Shown here piece by piece: positions 12,399 to 24,741 of a stretch of DNA of 64,000 nt. This DNA comes from Drosophila miranda (lineage: Eukaryota; Arthropoda; Insecta; Diptera; Drosophilidae). Location: NCBI RefSeq assembly GCF_003369915.1, contig NC_046677.1, forward strand, positions 20,540,913-20,604,912, written 5' to 3'. The translations under genes were made by a program, and so were the position numbers. Numbering within the stretch: the first letter of the stretch is position 1; each line of letters opens with the position of its first letter. The notes beneath the pieces are model-generated. The model was not told the DNA's origin, did not search any database, and saw nothing but the letters and a program-made list of their open reading frames with translations.

Positions 12399-15055
12399 TC
12401 AACAGTGTATTAGCCCTGGCATTAGGTTTACCAAAAGGATTGCCGCCACCGAACCCAAAGTCAACGTCACTGCCGCTGCCCCGTTGCACCGATCCGATCT
12501 GCAAATGTCACAGAAGAAGGTATCCTCCTCCGATTCCTCGTCATTATCGGACGATTCCTGGCCATAGCCATAGCCCTGCTGGCCCTTGCGACGCTGCTGT
12601 TGGTCCCGCTCCCGCCGGCCCTGATCCCGACTGCTGTCGCCCGCATTGGTGATACGCAGCTTGCTTCGTAGAATCTCACAGGCATCCGAGTCTCCAGTGT
12701 CCAGCTGGCAAAAGCGAGCCGTAACGATCTTTCTGGTGTCAGCTGTGGGAAGAAAGTAGATAACGGATAGCTCTAACTATGATATTCTGGTGAAAATGAT
12801 GTGCAGTTTATATTTTTCCAAGGAAAATAAATCGATAAATCTCGGTTGTTTATAAAAAGGTTTTTTCGATTCTGGTTCATAAAAAGTGTGTATATTTGAA
12901 CATTTCCTCGTCGTAAAAAAAAACTGATAACGAAATGTGCAACGAAATGTGTATCGCAAAACCATTCTCTGATAAAAGTCAGCCATAAACCAGATATATA
13001 CTTTGTGGCTGACAAATATTTGAAAGAGCAGAGGTTCAGATTCAATAAATGAATCATGGAGTGAGATGTATATAGATATGACAGATAATCGTACAACATC
13101 TTAATTCGAAGGTTAGGCACAATCCAATATCCTTTCTTTCTTTTGGAAAAATGTGTCTCAATTTTCACTTCAAACACTTCTTCTCTAACATGTCGTCAAC
13201 CTTTTCCCATTCAAAACCCTCTTTACTTACGATCTCTGGCCACAACTTTTTGGCAATTCATTAGCGGATTCTTGTTGGCCCCATTATCGAAGTAGGAGAA
13301 CTTGTTCAGATCAAACAGCCAGGTGTCCAGTGACTTCATTTTGTCCAAAGTGCAGGTCTGAAACAAAAATGATAAACCATCTTGAAGAATTGTGTCTTTT
13401 ATGAACTAAAAGGATTGACTTTCACTAGAAATAATGAGAGAAATGATCGCTTTGCATTTGCATTCACTACAATGTTGTCTCCAGTCTGTAATTAATGCCT
13501 TAATTGTGATTGCTAGTAACTGATTTATCTTATCTATAAATATATGTTCAATGAGCGATACGAGTATCAGTGTTGATGCATTGCGATGCGACGAGACGAC
13601 CTTCGCTATCAATGGGGAAAATGCACTCACATAACGATTATTGAAACTGCGCTGCCCTGCACTCAACACAGATATCACAAACATGAGGAGAAATAAGGGC
13701 ACTCTAATCATAACTATGGCCTATATAAGTAAGCTCAGAAATTTATTAAAGGTGGGTAGTTCCCCGTTAAAGTTGGTTTAGTCACTTGATGATATTTTGA
13801 GTTACTCAACTGCTGTGGAATTTAGAGCTTGAATAAGTCAATAGTAGTACGAGAATAGAATGGAATTTAAGTAAGTAGCATAAGATTACGCTTAATGCTT
13901 GAAACTACTGGAATTCTCATCATTATCGAAGAATTTAATTACTTTGTTCATTTGTTTTAATTTTTTTATAAAGTGTAACAGAACAAACTGTAGGAGTACA
14001 ATTGAATTGCAATTAGTCTATCCAACATTTCAGATTAAATAATAAAGATAATCTGGTTGTACGCGTATCTCTTTTCAAACATACATATATTTTTGTTCTG
14101 TGAATTCCAGGAATTTGTTCATTCCATTCCTTTTTGGCAGTCGTTGTTATACATCTTTCTCTTTGCCAATTCAATTTTATTTTACACAGAGATTACAAAT
14201 CATAGATGGCAATCGTTTTGGCAGTTGCTGCTCTACAAGAGAATTGAATTAATTGTTTTGTGCCAAGAGCTAACGAGATTCCCACACAGAACTGTCACAA
14301 AGGGGGAGAAAGAGGAACTCAAGTGCTGAAAATTTACGTTGTTAGACTTTTGTAAAAGTATTCCAACTGTTTGGCACGTGGCCGGGTTAAGTTCTTTTCA
14401 TTCCGTCGCTTGCCTTGGCATTCTCGCTGGGACACCACTCGCAGTTTTTGGATAGAGAGAGAGAGAGAGGGAGAGGGAGAGAGAGATGCCAGTAACAGAA
14501 AATTCACTTAACGGAGCCGGAGGACGACGACGTTGCACGTTTCCGTTTCCGCTTTTGTGGGGTCTATTTCTAAGTTTTTCCTGTTTTGTTTTTTTTTTAA
14601 GGTGCTAGATTTATGGGCCATGTAGTTTTAATTTGTGAGTGCCAGCACTTTGATTAAGGTCACGAGAGATGTGATTAGGCTGGCAAAAGGTTAAGTGAAA
14701 TGACCGGGCTAAAAATGTGCCCCCAAGAAGGGACGGGCCTCTCGAATACGCAACTCAACAACAGGTCCCACATCATCAATCAATCCCCAGACTGGTGATG
14801 GATGAGCCTTTCGCAATTCGTAATCTGTTCACCGACTTACCTCCGGCACTATGCTCGAATTGGAACCCAGATCGGCACAACTGGGATTGTCGCTCGAATC
14901 GCACACAAAGCACTGTATGGCTGCGCCTGCAGGATATAAGGATATTTCGATTTACTTGAAATTCAGCATTCATATAGCCACAGGTAACACACACCATACG
15001 ATATGCAGCAATGCAGGGCCAACAGCCACAAAATAGCCGACTCTTTATAGCTCAT
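12399..15055 (-). CDS. Ly6/uPAR three-finger GPI-anchored protein with charged insertion
   Basis: Four exons join in phase: 14995-15055 (signal peptide, 20 codons plus G), 14841-14926, 13231-13357 and 12399-12742, for 205 residues. The first intron uses a weaker GTGTGT donor; the others are GTAAGT. The mature protein starts near AAIQCFVCDSSDNPSC, has ten cysteines and ends CDICRSDRCNG followed by a hydrophobic tail, so it is a GPI-anchored Ly6 protein. Between cysteines 7 and 8 it has a hydrophilic, low-complexity insertion of about 35 residues (Arg/Gln-rich, then Gly/Tyr, then Asp/Glu-rich), in a different finger from the insertions of the two upstream genes. Possible counterpart CG14274 from memory of gene order; not certain. 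Confidence 0.88.
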
Positions 15056-18000
15056 TATTTGCACGTGTTTTCTTCTTCTGTGTTTTTGATTTATATTTAA
15101 ATTTTTGGAAACTTTTCAAATATTTTATTCCACTCGCGCCCTGAGCTCTCAACTCAGTTGTGTTCGCACTTGCCACAATTTCTGGTGTGTTGTGCCACTG
15201 CCGCTGGCCAAATGAAAACTGAAATTGGAAGCCAGAAAGGCAAAGGCAATTGCCTTCAAGAGGAGGACCTACGCTAGACTGAACCGACAGCCACGGGTAC
15301 GACGAGGGCGACGTCATCGTTTTGGGGCACGAATGTACCAAACGAAGGCTTCACAGGCAACGACTACTGTCGTCTCGGGGGTCCTGCTTCCTTCGTCCTT
15401 CGTCCTTCTTCCCTCCTGGTGTATATTGCGTGGGTGCGTCGTAGTCGACGTCGACGTCAACGTCGTCGCTCGAGTGGCTCCTGATTCTGACAGTAATAAC
15501 ATCTTGGGTACCCCCACATGGCTACAAAAGAGAAAAATTATTCAAATTGCGAAATGCAAAACCAAAAGATTGGTAGGGAAGCGTTCGTCAAAGAAAGAGC
15601 GGCGGCAGCAGCCTCCCTCTTTCGAATATTGCAATCTCTTAGCCAAAAACTCTTTTGGCCGCAAGGCCAGAAGCCACTTGAAACCAGCAGCAATAAACCA
15701 TGTCCTGGAGGAGTCCAGGGAGTGGGGTTTATCCCACCCATTTGACCTATCAGTAACTGGACTCGGCGCGGATGAGCCAAAATGAAATTATGTATTCATA
15801 AAATAAGCGGAAAATGAAGAGCGAGCTGCGTGGCGACACCACACCGGAGGGGGAGCCGTGGAGCCGTGGAGCCATGAAGCCATGGAGATGGGGAAATGGA
15901 TCCTTGGGATTCTGTGAAATTATGAGTGCCTGGGGAGTTGTCTCAGGAACGGGGTTAGAGACCACAGGATGGCGCAACAATGCGCAGCAATTAGTGGCGC
16001 CCAAGAGCGAAAAACTCATCCGCTTTTTTGCATTGCGGCTTGACTTTGGCTCTGGCTCTGGCTCTGACCTCGCCTCTCGACTACGACGACGACTACACTG
16101 ACATCCTGGGTGTGGGCGCTTATTTATCGCTATCCAAAGGGGTTTACTGCTCTACCATCCCATGACAGCCGTATCTCCCGCGGGGCAGAGTGCACGCCGG
16201 CAAGCGTTTCAATTTATCATAAACAATGCAGACTGTGATTGGTGTAGGTCGCGAACCCGGCCCTGGCCCCAAATCCGCCAAAAGTGTTGGCTAATGTGGT
16301 CGCTTGTTTCTCCACGAGTATATGTGAGTGTTTGGGGGTGGATAGTAGGGGTAAAGTGGGATTAGTAGCGTAGGTTGCCCCCAGCAGTGAACTTGCTTTG
16401 TGGTAGTCCAACATTTTGTTAGCCTAATCCTATGCCAAAAATTATTTGGAGGCTGTTCTGGGCTAGAAAAACTCTTTTCTTCTATTTACATATTGACATG
16501 GCGTGCGTGCAAACACAGAGCACTGACGCAGGATTAGTTTCGTTCGAAAAACCACACTGTAAAATCTCCAATCAACAAGTTTCTTTGGCAAGTGAATTGC
16601 CAGCGAAATGTATAACCAGAATCTGTTTCAATTACCCTTTCGGGGCGTCCATTTCCAGGGTTAATCCTGGCTCCAGAAACTTTGGCTAGCGGCCACCAAA
16701 GTGCAGCCTGTTGCCGCCTCGTGGTGGATGGCGGAAAATGTAAATCCGAGTGCCAAAAAAAAAACCAACTGAAATCAGAGCCAGTCCAATTCATTTCGAC
16801 TGCTGCGTGACAAGGACACATTGGGCAAGTCGGGGTCTGTCTGGACAATGGCGATGATGGTGACGTCGTCGCCTGCTGGTCGCCCATGTTGATGTCATAA
16901 TTCCTCCGATTCCCATCCATTTTCCCGGGCATTGCATGCCGCAACTTCATTTGCTAACAGCGACAGGACATAATTAAAGAATGTTTACGCACGCTTCCGT
17001 TTCCGGTTAGCAATTCTTTTCTCCAAGTCTTTGTTGTTGTTAGCTCTGCCCTGTTATTGTGTTTTCTTTGGCCATGCATGGCATGTCGCTAGAGGCAGCC
17101 ATAAGTTATGTTTTCGATTTTTACAGCTTGACACATTTTTGCAACGGTCTCTCTAGCGCTCCATATCCAACATATAGCCACGACTTGACTTGGGTTTACA
17201 ACCTGCTTATCTTTTGCATCGAACCGTGCACATCGTAAAGCGTGCTTTTATTTTCGTGCCCTTGCCTGCCCATAAATTTTGTCTTGCCAAAAAAAAAGAA
17301 GAAAATGTGTAACAACAATTTGTGGGTCAAAAGTTGCTTCGCCTCCGCCCACAAAATGGCCTTTAATTAGTTGAAATTTTTCGCCTGGCATGCTAATTGA
17401 AAAACTTTTTTCCTGTGCAGTCGCAGCTATGAAATATTTACAGTTTAAGTATCTCCGACAATCCACCGAAGCTCAATAAAAGGAGCAACGTTGCTAATGG
17501 AACATCCTCGAACAGAACGTCGGTAAATGTCAGTTCTATAAAAGATTCTGCAGAGAACGTCAGTAAATGGCAGTCTCTGCCTCTCTGTTGACTCTAGTTT
17601 AATTGAGTTTTATTACGTATACGCCCTGAGGTACACGCGTGGCTGTTGCTGCCGGCAGCTCTCTCCAGAAGCTAATTAACTGCCACTGCCACTGGCACTG
17701 GCACTGGCATTGACCAAGGACAGCGTCAAGCCACCTCCATAGCCGGCAATAAACATAAAACTTTATCGTTGGCCATATCTGCAGCTTCTGGGCGAATCAA
17801 TCGCTACAAATGCGCTTGCAAATGCTGGGGTTGCAAGGAGAGTCAAGACATAAAAATTTCTTTCACAATGGATATCCATTCCCCTACTCACGGGGATTAT
17901 TCTGCACTATATATTCTGATAGAGGAGGTATTTTATGGGTATTTTTAATGGCTGATTTGGGATTCAATTTCCTTAAACTAAAACCGAAATACATTTTGTG

Positions 18001-21000
18001 TCGAATAACTTATTTAAATAAGCTTTATGTGATATGCGGATGGCTTTGATCATTTTATGGCACATAAAAAACTTTCAAGGGAAAAGTTAGTGCATGACAT
18101 AAAAGTAACCTAGAGAAATGGAAAATATGACGAAAAAACATGTTATATGGGAAAATATTATAAGTACTTCATCTATAAGTGTTGTTTTTCTCATAGAAAT
18201 ACGATGTAGCAGAGTCCGCCCCGCTCTGCCATAATCCCTTATGGATCATCTGAAGAATGCAAAGCACATAAAATCAATTTAACAGGCAAACAATGCACAA
18301 AGTACGTAATTTTTTCCAGCAATCGCTTGCACTTGACTGCAATTTCAGTGCAATTCGAGCAGCGGCTTCAGGTAGACCCTAACGAAAAGTAGAGAACAAA
18401 AGCTGGTAAAAGAGGGAAAAGAATTTCCTTCTCCCACTTGCCTTTTACAATTTACAGGTCAATGAGCTGACTGAGCACGTAGCGGAAGTGGAAGCACCCG
18501 GGGAGAACTATGACAGCAATTTGTGGGTGTCTCTCTCTGCACGTGCCCTAGAATGCAGAAGCAGCAGTGGCAGAATCATCACCACCATCTCCGACAATCA
18601 GCCTTTCGGTTGAGGGCGTGGTAAATACAAAATATCCTAGGCGGCATGTGAAAATACATATCTCCTACGGATTGCGTATACGTCATGGTCGGAACGTGAC
18701 TCCCTTCGAGCGGGCAACAATAAAAATATTTATGTTCTTTTGCAGTACGCAAAGCCACATATAAATCATCCAACTGATTAACATAAGAAATCTGTGAGTC
18801 GCTCTAAAATGCTAACGAATGCCAGAGACAGATTGTATGCGAGCACAACGAAAACTTTGTTGAGATTTTAACATCATTAGAAAGTGAAAGATGTTCTTGG
18901 ATAGGATATCGCGCCAATGGTATTAAGAAAAAGAACAAAATACTTGTATAATATGTAAAAATAGGCGATACAAGAACATGAACATTTGCAGAATGTTTTT
19001 AATCAAATATAATTTGGAAATTTCATTTAATAATTTTAGAGAAATTTGGTTGCATGTGTGATAAGCTCTTGCTAATACTTTCAAAATTTGAAAACAAATA
19101 TAACTTCAAAATTATTTTATATATATTCCAAGAAAATTTGGTTCAACCACCACATAAAAACCCATCTGATTTCACAGACAATTACCCCTTCAGAAGTGTC
19201 TGGAAAACAAAACTGAGAACAACTTTGATTATGGAAATTTCTACTCGCACAATATTATGATTATGGCATTGCACTCATATTTACACGTTCACAGAGAAAA
19301 CAAGAAGGAAGACAACTTAAAACTTGAGGGAAGAAATGTTTTCGTTTCGTACAACACCGCGTATGCGTAGTTTCCTCAATAATTGTTTTCGCCAAAAGTC
19401 GCATGCCTGAAAGTATGCAACATGAAGGTAGCGGACAATTAATGTCAATAAATAATATGTAAAATGCTTGTAGAAATTGTATGTAGAAACCATGTCGCAA
19501 AATTCAATAGGCATAAAACAATTCAAATCTGTAGCTGCTAACCGCTATATGTGGGGCTTTCTGAGCCGTGCCATACCTTCTTGTGATCGGAATTATCATG
19601 ATAAATGAAAAAAAAAACAATACCTTTATAATTTATTATTAAGTGCCATTTATAACACCCTTGCCAATCAAATTATCATTGAAAACTTTCTTTCGATTTC
19701 TATAATTAGGTTTTTGGGAAAAAAGTAGCACTCCTTGCTCTACAAAACTTTGTTTAAATAATTAAGCAGATGCTGAGTACGCTCTTCAACAACAGTAATA
19801 AATGATTTGAGCAATATTTTTTGGCCCGAGGGCGCTCTGTGAATTCAAAATCAATGTTTTTTATGTTGGCGCCAAGCTGTCCACAAAAATAAAAGGAAGC
19901 CAGCGACTGAACACAGACATGAGACAAGGCTGGGGCAGGGTCGAGCATTGGTTGGGATTCGGGATGGTGTGGGGGCCACAGCGGATGGCGGATCATGGGG
20001 CCTGGCATGCTTTGCGGATGCTGTGCTGTTGCTGTGGCCAGGGGCGCCAAACTGGCGACAGAACGCACCCATAGACAAAAGCTGCAGAACTATTTGAACT
20101 GGCGACGACAGAACACAAAATGTAACGCATGTAGGTCGTCTTAGCACTTGTATCTGTATCTGTAGCTCTGAGGATGTATCTGTGAGTGTAGACTGTCTCT
20201 GTGTCCGAGTAGCCTTCTGTGAGACAGAGTATCTTGTATACATATCTGTGAGAGTGTATATCTGTGTCTGTGGTAAGACAAACAACAACTGCCAGCGCAT
20301 TAAAGTTACTGTTCACAGCAAAAAAAAAAAAACCACCAGTCAGTGGGTCTTTGGGTGGGTTCTGTGCTTGACTTAATGGGCCAACATGTCGTCAGGGTTG
20401 TTCCCTTTCCCCATCCTCCCCAGCCTCAACAATAAAACTAACAAAGTTGCCCTATTATTTTTGGCCTGCGTAGACACTGACTTTGGTCTCTGCTTTTGGC
20501 CAAACATCCAAAGCAATTTTTGCAGACATTTTGGCAGCAGCTACTATCAAAAGCGATGGACAGGGCGACAGACACTCCCAAATGTATAGAGTGTAGGCGA
20601 GTCCTTGGTCAATTCATGCGTTCCTTTCCCACTTTCCCACTGCCTTTTCCATATGAAAATTTCGATTTTATATAATTGCCGCAACATTTTGCACAGCCGG
20701 CTGCCAAGAGCCCCATCTCCCCGCATGCCCTTTTAACGCATAAATTTCGGATTCTGCCAAAATGACATTTCTCTCAGCCGAGGTCCAAGTGATTTAAGTG
20801 CAAAACATAAATAAGTGAATTGCTGTAGGGAAACGATTATAGGTTTTAGGCATACATCGAGAATTAATGGACAGCCTTTTGGTCGGACAGAGTAATTAAC
20901 GATTTTCGGCAGAGTGCTTCAGTATAAAAGGATTATGATGTTTTGTGGTTCTGTGAGAGAATCAATGTTGAGTGCAAAGCAAACGCTTATGAATATGGCA

Positions 21001-21655
21001 ATGAAAATGTATCAGATTTAAGGATTTGAATGTGTTTTATAGATGGAGCCTATCTAAAGATATGTATAGAAGCACTTTTATAAGCAAAAATCTACAAATA
21101 GCCACGTTTCTTCTCTGTTTTATTTAGATTTAATATTAATAGTTAATCTTCTTGTAGCCTGATATTATAAACATTATCTTTGTACTGCTTTATCCATTTT
21201 CTTTCCGACGGCTTAAACAATTTGCAAGTGGAGAAATATGGCAGGGCAGAGGGATGGGGATGGCGATGGGGATTGGCCAACGCAGGCAGCAATAACAGCT
21301 CAGAGCACGAGATTGAGGCTATCAAAACATCTTCCCATTCTGCACATCCAACCCAAGTGGTCCAAGGACCAAGGTCTGGTCCAAGGATTAAAGTTGCAGA
21401 ATCAAGCTGAAATTTTAATCTCCAAATGAAAAGCAAGCAAGCGAGAGTTGGAACGGGCTCTAGGGATATTTTTGTTAAATTTAAGGCTTATATTTTCATA
21501 GAAATTAAATAGAAATACAAAACTAAACGCGAAACAGTTGCCGGACAGATGGGAGCGCCTGTCCCTTCGGAAGATGTAGACATAACATTACTTATATGGC
21601 ATAGCTGAAAAAACATAAGGTACTCGTACGCTTCGGATGAACGATTGGCCTAAGG
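15056..21655. other. 6.6-kb intergenic region
   Basis: No gene can be supported here. The longest frame (15225-15785, plus, 186 codons) is rich in Arg/Lys and simple CGTCGACGTC-type sequence and has no family signature. Short microsatellite-like runs occur, for example GCCACTGGCACTGGCACTGG near 17,690. The stretch is likely regulatory sequence for the flanking Ly6 genes. Confidence 0.5.
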
Positions 21656-24600
21656 TTAGTTTCTGATGAGGCTGACGACGAGCAGACTGATGGCAGCGGC
21701 TGCCAGAGTGTATTGTGCCCCCAGGAGGGAGGTGGCTCCATTGCAGCCTTCCTGGCTGCAGGTGCATATGGTCTGCTTGTATCCCTCGTTGTCGGCAGTG
21801 AAGCAGGCGTTCTGCATCTTCTCCTCGATCCAGCCGCAGCCTCGCTCGATGCGGTGCTCCCCGTTCACCTCGAACTTCAGGATCGTTTTGCGGCAGAAGG
21901 CCTCCTTCTCACCACGGGGTGCACAGTCCTTCAGAAACTGGTCATCTCGCTGGGCGCGTGGTGTATTGACCAATAAACTGGCGCAGTCCTCGTTCGAATG
22001 GGAGTTGCACTGATGGCATCGCAGGGCGTCCACTGAAATCGTAGAAGGAGACAAATTAATTGGATATTTGCAACCTTTAATGTCTAACGGCATTCAAATG
22101 CCGCGATTCGCCCTTTTCAAACTCCCCGACACTTTGACAGTAAATTATTTTATTAGCCATCGCCGCCGCCCCTAGTCCCAGGCCTTGTCAGCCACTATGT
22201 CAGCCCCTGACAAACCGACTCTCAAACGTAGCCCCCCGTCAACGTGCTGCAGTAACCTGAATAATTGCATGTCAACTACTTTGGGGGCACAGCAAAAAAT
22301 ACTCGTAAATGCCGAAACATATCCAACTGCTGGCACGCGAGACGTCGAGAGGCGTACAAAAAACTTGGCTTGCCTTCGGTTGATGGCAGAGCTGCAGCGA
22401 AGAGTGGGAGCCCTCTCTGGGAACTAAAAATGATATCTCGGATATCATATCTAATATGATAAAACGAATCTTTATGATACGCAGCTGTTCTGTATACCCA
22501 TATTCAATAGGATTTCTAAAGCCCCACCTCAAATTCCTGTAAAGAAAACATATAATTGATCATTAAAAAGGGTATTTCTGATAGTACTATCCCAAAGAAC
22601 ACACTTCCACGCCAAAGGGCAAGGACATTTGTAGCAAAACAAAGGCAGACAAAAGTAATGGTGGTCTCTGATATTGTACTTGTAAATTTTGAAATACTCG
22701 TATGCCTGAACCTGTCAGGATTACAAATGTCGAGCGCTTAGTGAGGCGTATGCGCAACTTTTTGCATAGAGACGGCGTAGGGCAGTGAAAACGGGGGGAA
22801 ATTAGACGCCTCGTAAGCCACTCACGTGCCCCTCTTTTTTGGTAATTAAGACAAATAAAAACACATACAAACATTGTGTCATAAAAAATCACCTGCCATA
22901 AAAATCTGCGGTGGCAGTGGCAGTGGCAGTTGTAGTCTCGAGTTACATTTGGTATTTGAAATCTGATTCGGAATTTGCATTTTACTATTTGCATTTTACA
23001 TTTGCTGCATATTCATGCGGCTTTCAGCAAACTTGAACTTGAGCTGAAAAAAGAGGGGCGGGTGTATCAGGGCAAGGGGCTGGGTGGTGCACTCAAGCGT
23101 GATATCTGTGGCCCCTTTTCACTCTCTGCGCCGCACAACTGTTGCCTTTGTTGCAACTTTCCGCCTGACAATCGTACGCTAATGAAACGCGCTCTTGAAT
23201 CGCGGGGCTCTTTGCCTTGGAAAGGGGGCAGGGCAGGGACTGGCAGCTGGGAAAGTGGCATTTACTTGCCGCTGGTATCCCCATAAACGTGAATATTTGC
23301 ATTACCGATTATAGCCGTATATATGTTCGCGTACAAACAGTTTCAATATAATTTAACGCCATTTAAATATTCCCTTAGCAGGTGAGTGCGAGCTGGAAAT
23401 TTGCTTGGACAATCAATTTGCCAATAGAGATACTCGGAGTGGGTGATATAGAATAGAATTTTTGAAAAATACTACGTACGAGCTGGAGAAAGATAGTGCC
23501 AAAATGGGAACAGATGCATAGCTTTAGCTTTATAGAATTATGGATGGATAGGCTGTATATATGGCTATAAATATAGATAGCCTGAAACATACATAAACAT
23601 GGGTAACAAAATACGCCTAGAATGTTGGATAGATATAAAGATAGCTGCCCACGTAGATAGATATACTCGTAAGTATGTATTGATAGATAGATTGATGAAT
23701 ACAAGGCTCGAAAAACGTACTGATAGAAAGAAAGTTAAGTGAAATATGCAGAAATGTATAAATATGGTGGATAGAAGACTGAAAGTTATCTACTACTTAA
23801 GCTCCATTAGCTCGAATTTTTTATAACTCCAACTAGTTTAAGTAACGAAAGCATTCTTCTTCTTTTCTTTAACAAACAGATTAACTATTTTTGGAAAAGA
23901 TAAAAGTTTTGTTATGTTGATTGCGTTCTTGTCTAATGGTTGGCCGAATGGCATAGTCGTTATCTTCTCCATCGCATCTCAAACAAAGACGAGCATTTTT
24001 AAATGCTTTGCACTTGTCTCACGGTATCTTTCCTCTACTAAAACCCACATAACCGCATAACCACCTACACACCTATCTATCCAACACCTACCCATATCAA
24101 TGATCAAATATTGGTTAGCCATTCATCATCTGGGATGACTTCTACCTCTTTTATGGCTTCCACTTGATTCGAGCTGCTGCCAGAGAAAGGGAAGAAATTG
24201 TTCGTCCATTTATCCACAGGAGAGCAGAATTTGTTCCATTTTTGGTAAATCAATTAAATTTCGGAGGTTTGGCTTCCATTTTCCATTGCAAAGGCAATCC
24301 GTTTAGGTGACTCACAGACAACACCCACACAACAAAGTGAAAAGTGTTTGCCATGGGTTTCCACATCAGCGCGTCCGACTGCCTGACGAGATGCGGTTGA
24401 TTTCATTTGATTTAAGACTCAAAGAATGCCCTCAATCAATTTGCTAAAATAAAAACTAATCAATTTGCCTAATACAAAAGCAGAGAACAACTCAATTTGC
24501 TTGTATTTGTTGTATCTGGGCAAATTGGATGTGGCTTTAATGTGATTAATGAACAAAAGACAGCTGGCGAATTCCGCCACCGCCACCCCCAATATTTCTC

Positions 24601-24741
24601 TAGAGAATGTGCTAGACCCAACCTGATTAAATATACATGTAAGGCATATACTATAGATTAAATATAGACTATATATTCACCTGATAAGAGATTGACGATC
24701 AATCCAATGCACACGGCGTAGGCGAGAAGCGTCGTTGACAT
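21656..24741 (-). CDS. Ly6/uPAR three-finger GPI-anchored protein
   Basis: Two exons join in phase: 24681-24741 (signal peptide, 20 codons plus G) and 21656-22032, for 145 residues, separated by a 2.6-kb intron. The mature part begins VDALRCHQCNSHSNEDC and has ten cysteines in the Ly6 order, closing with CTCSQEGCNGATS and a hydrophobic Ala/Leu/Val tail that looks like a GPI signal. It has no long insertion, which makes it the compact form of the family in this cluster. It is most like the plus-strand gene at 29605-32617 in length and in the CNSH motif after the second cysteine. Possible counterpart CG14275 by recalled gene order. Confidence 0.9.

Noticed and set aside
15225-15785. 186-codon plus-strand frame divergent from the third Ly6 gene
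   Set aside because: Composition is dominated by Arg/Lys and simple repeats; there is no domain, no good start context and no splice evidence.
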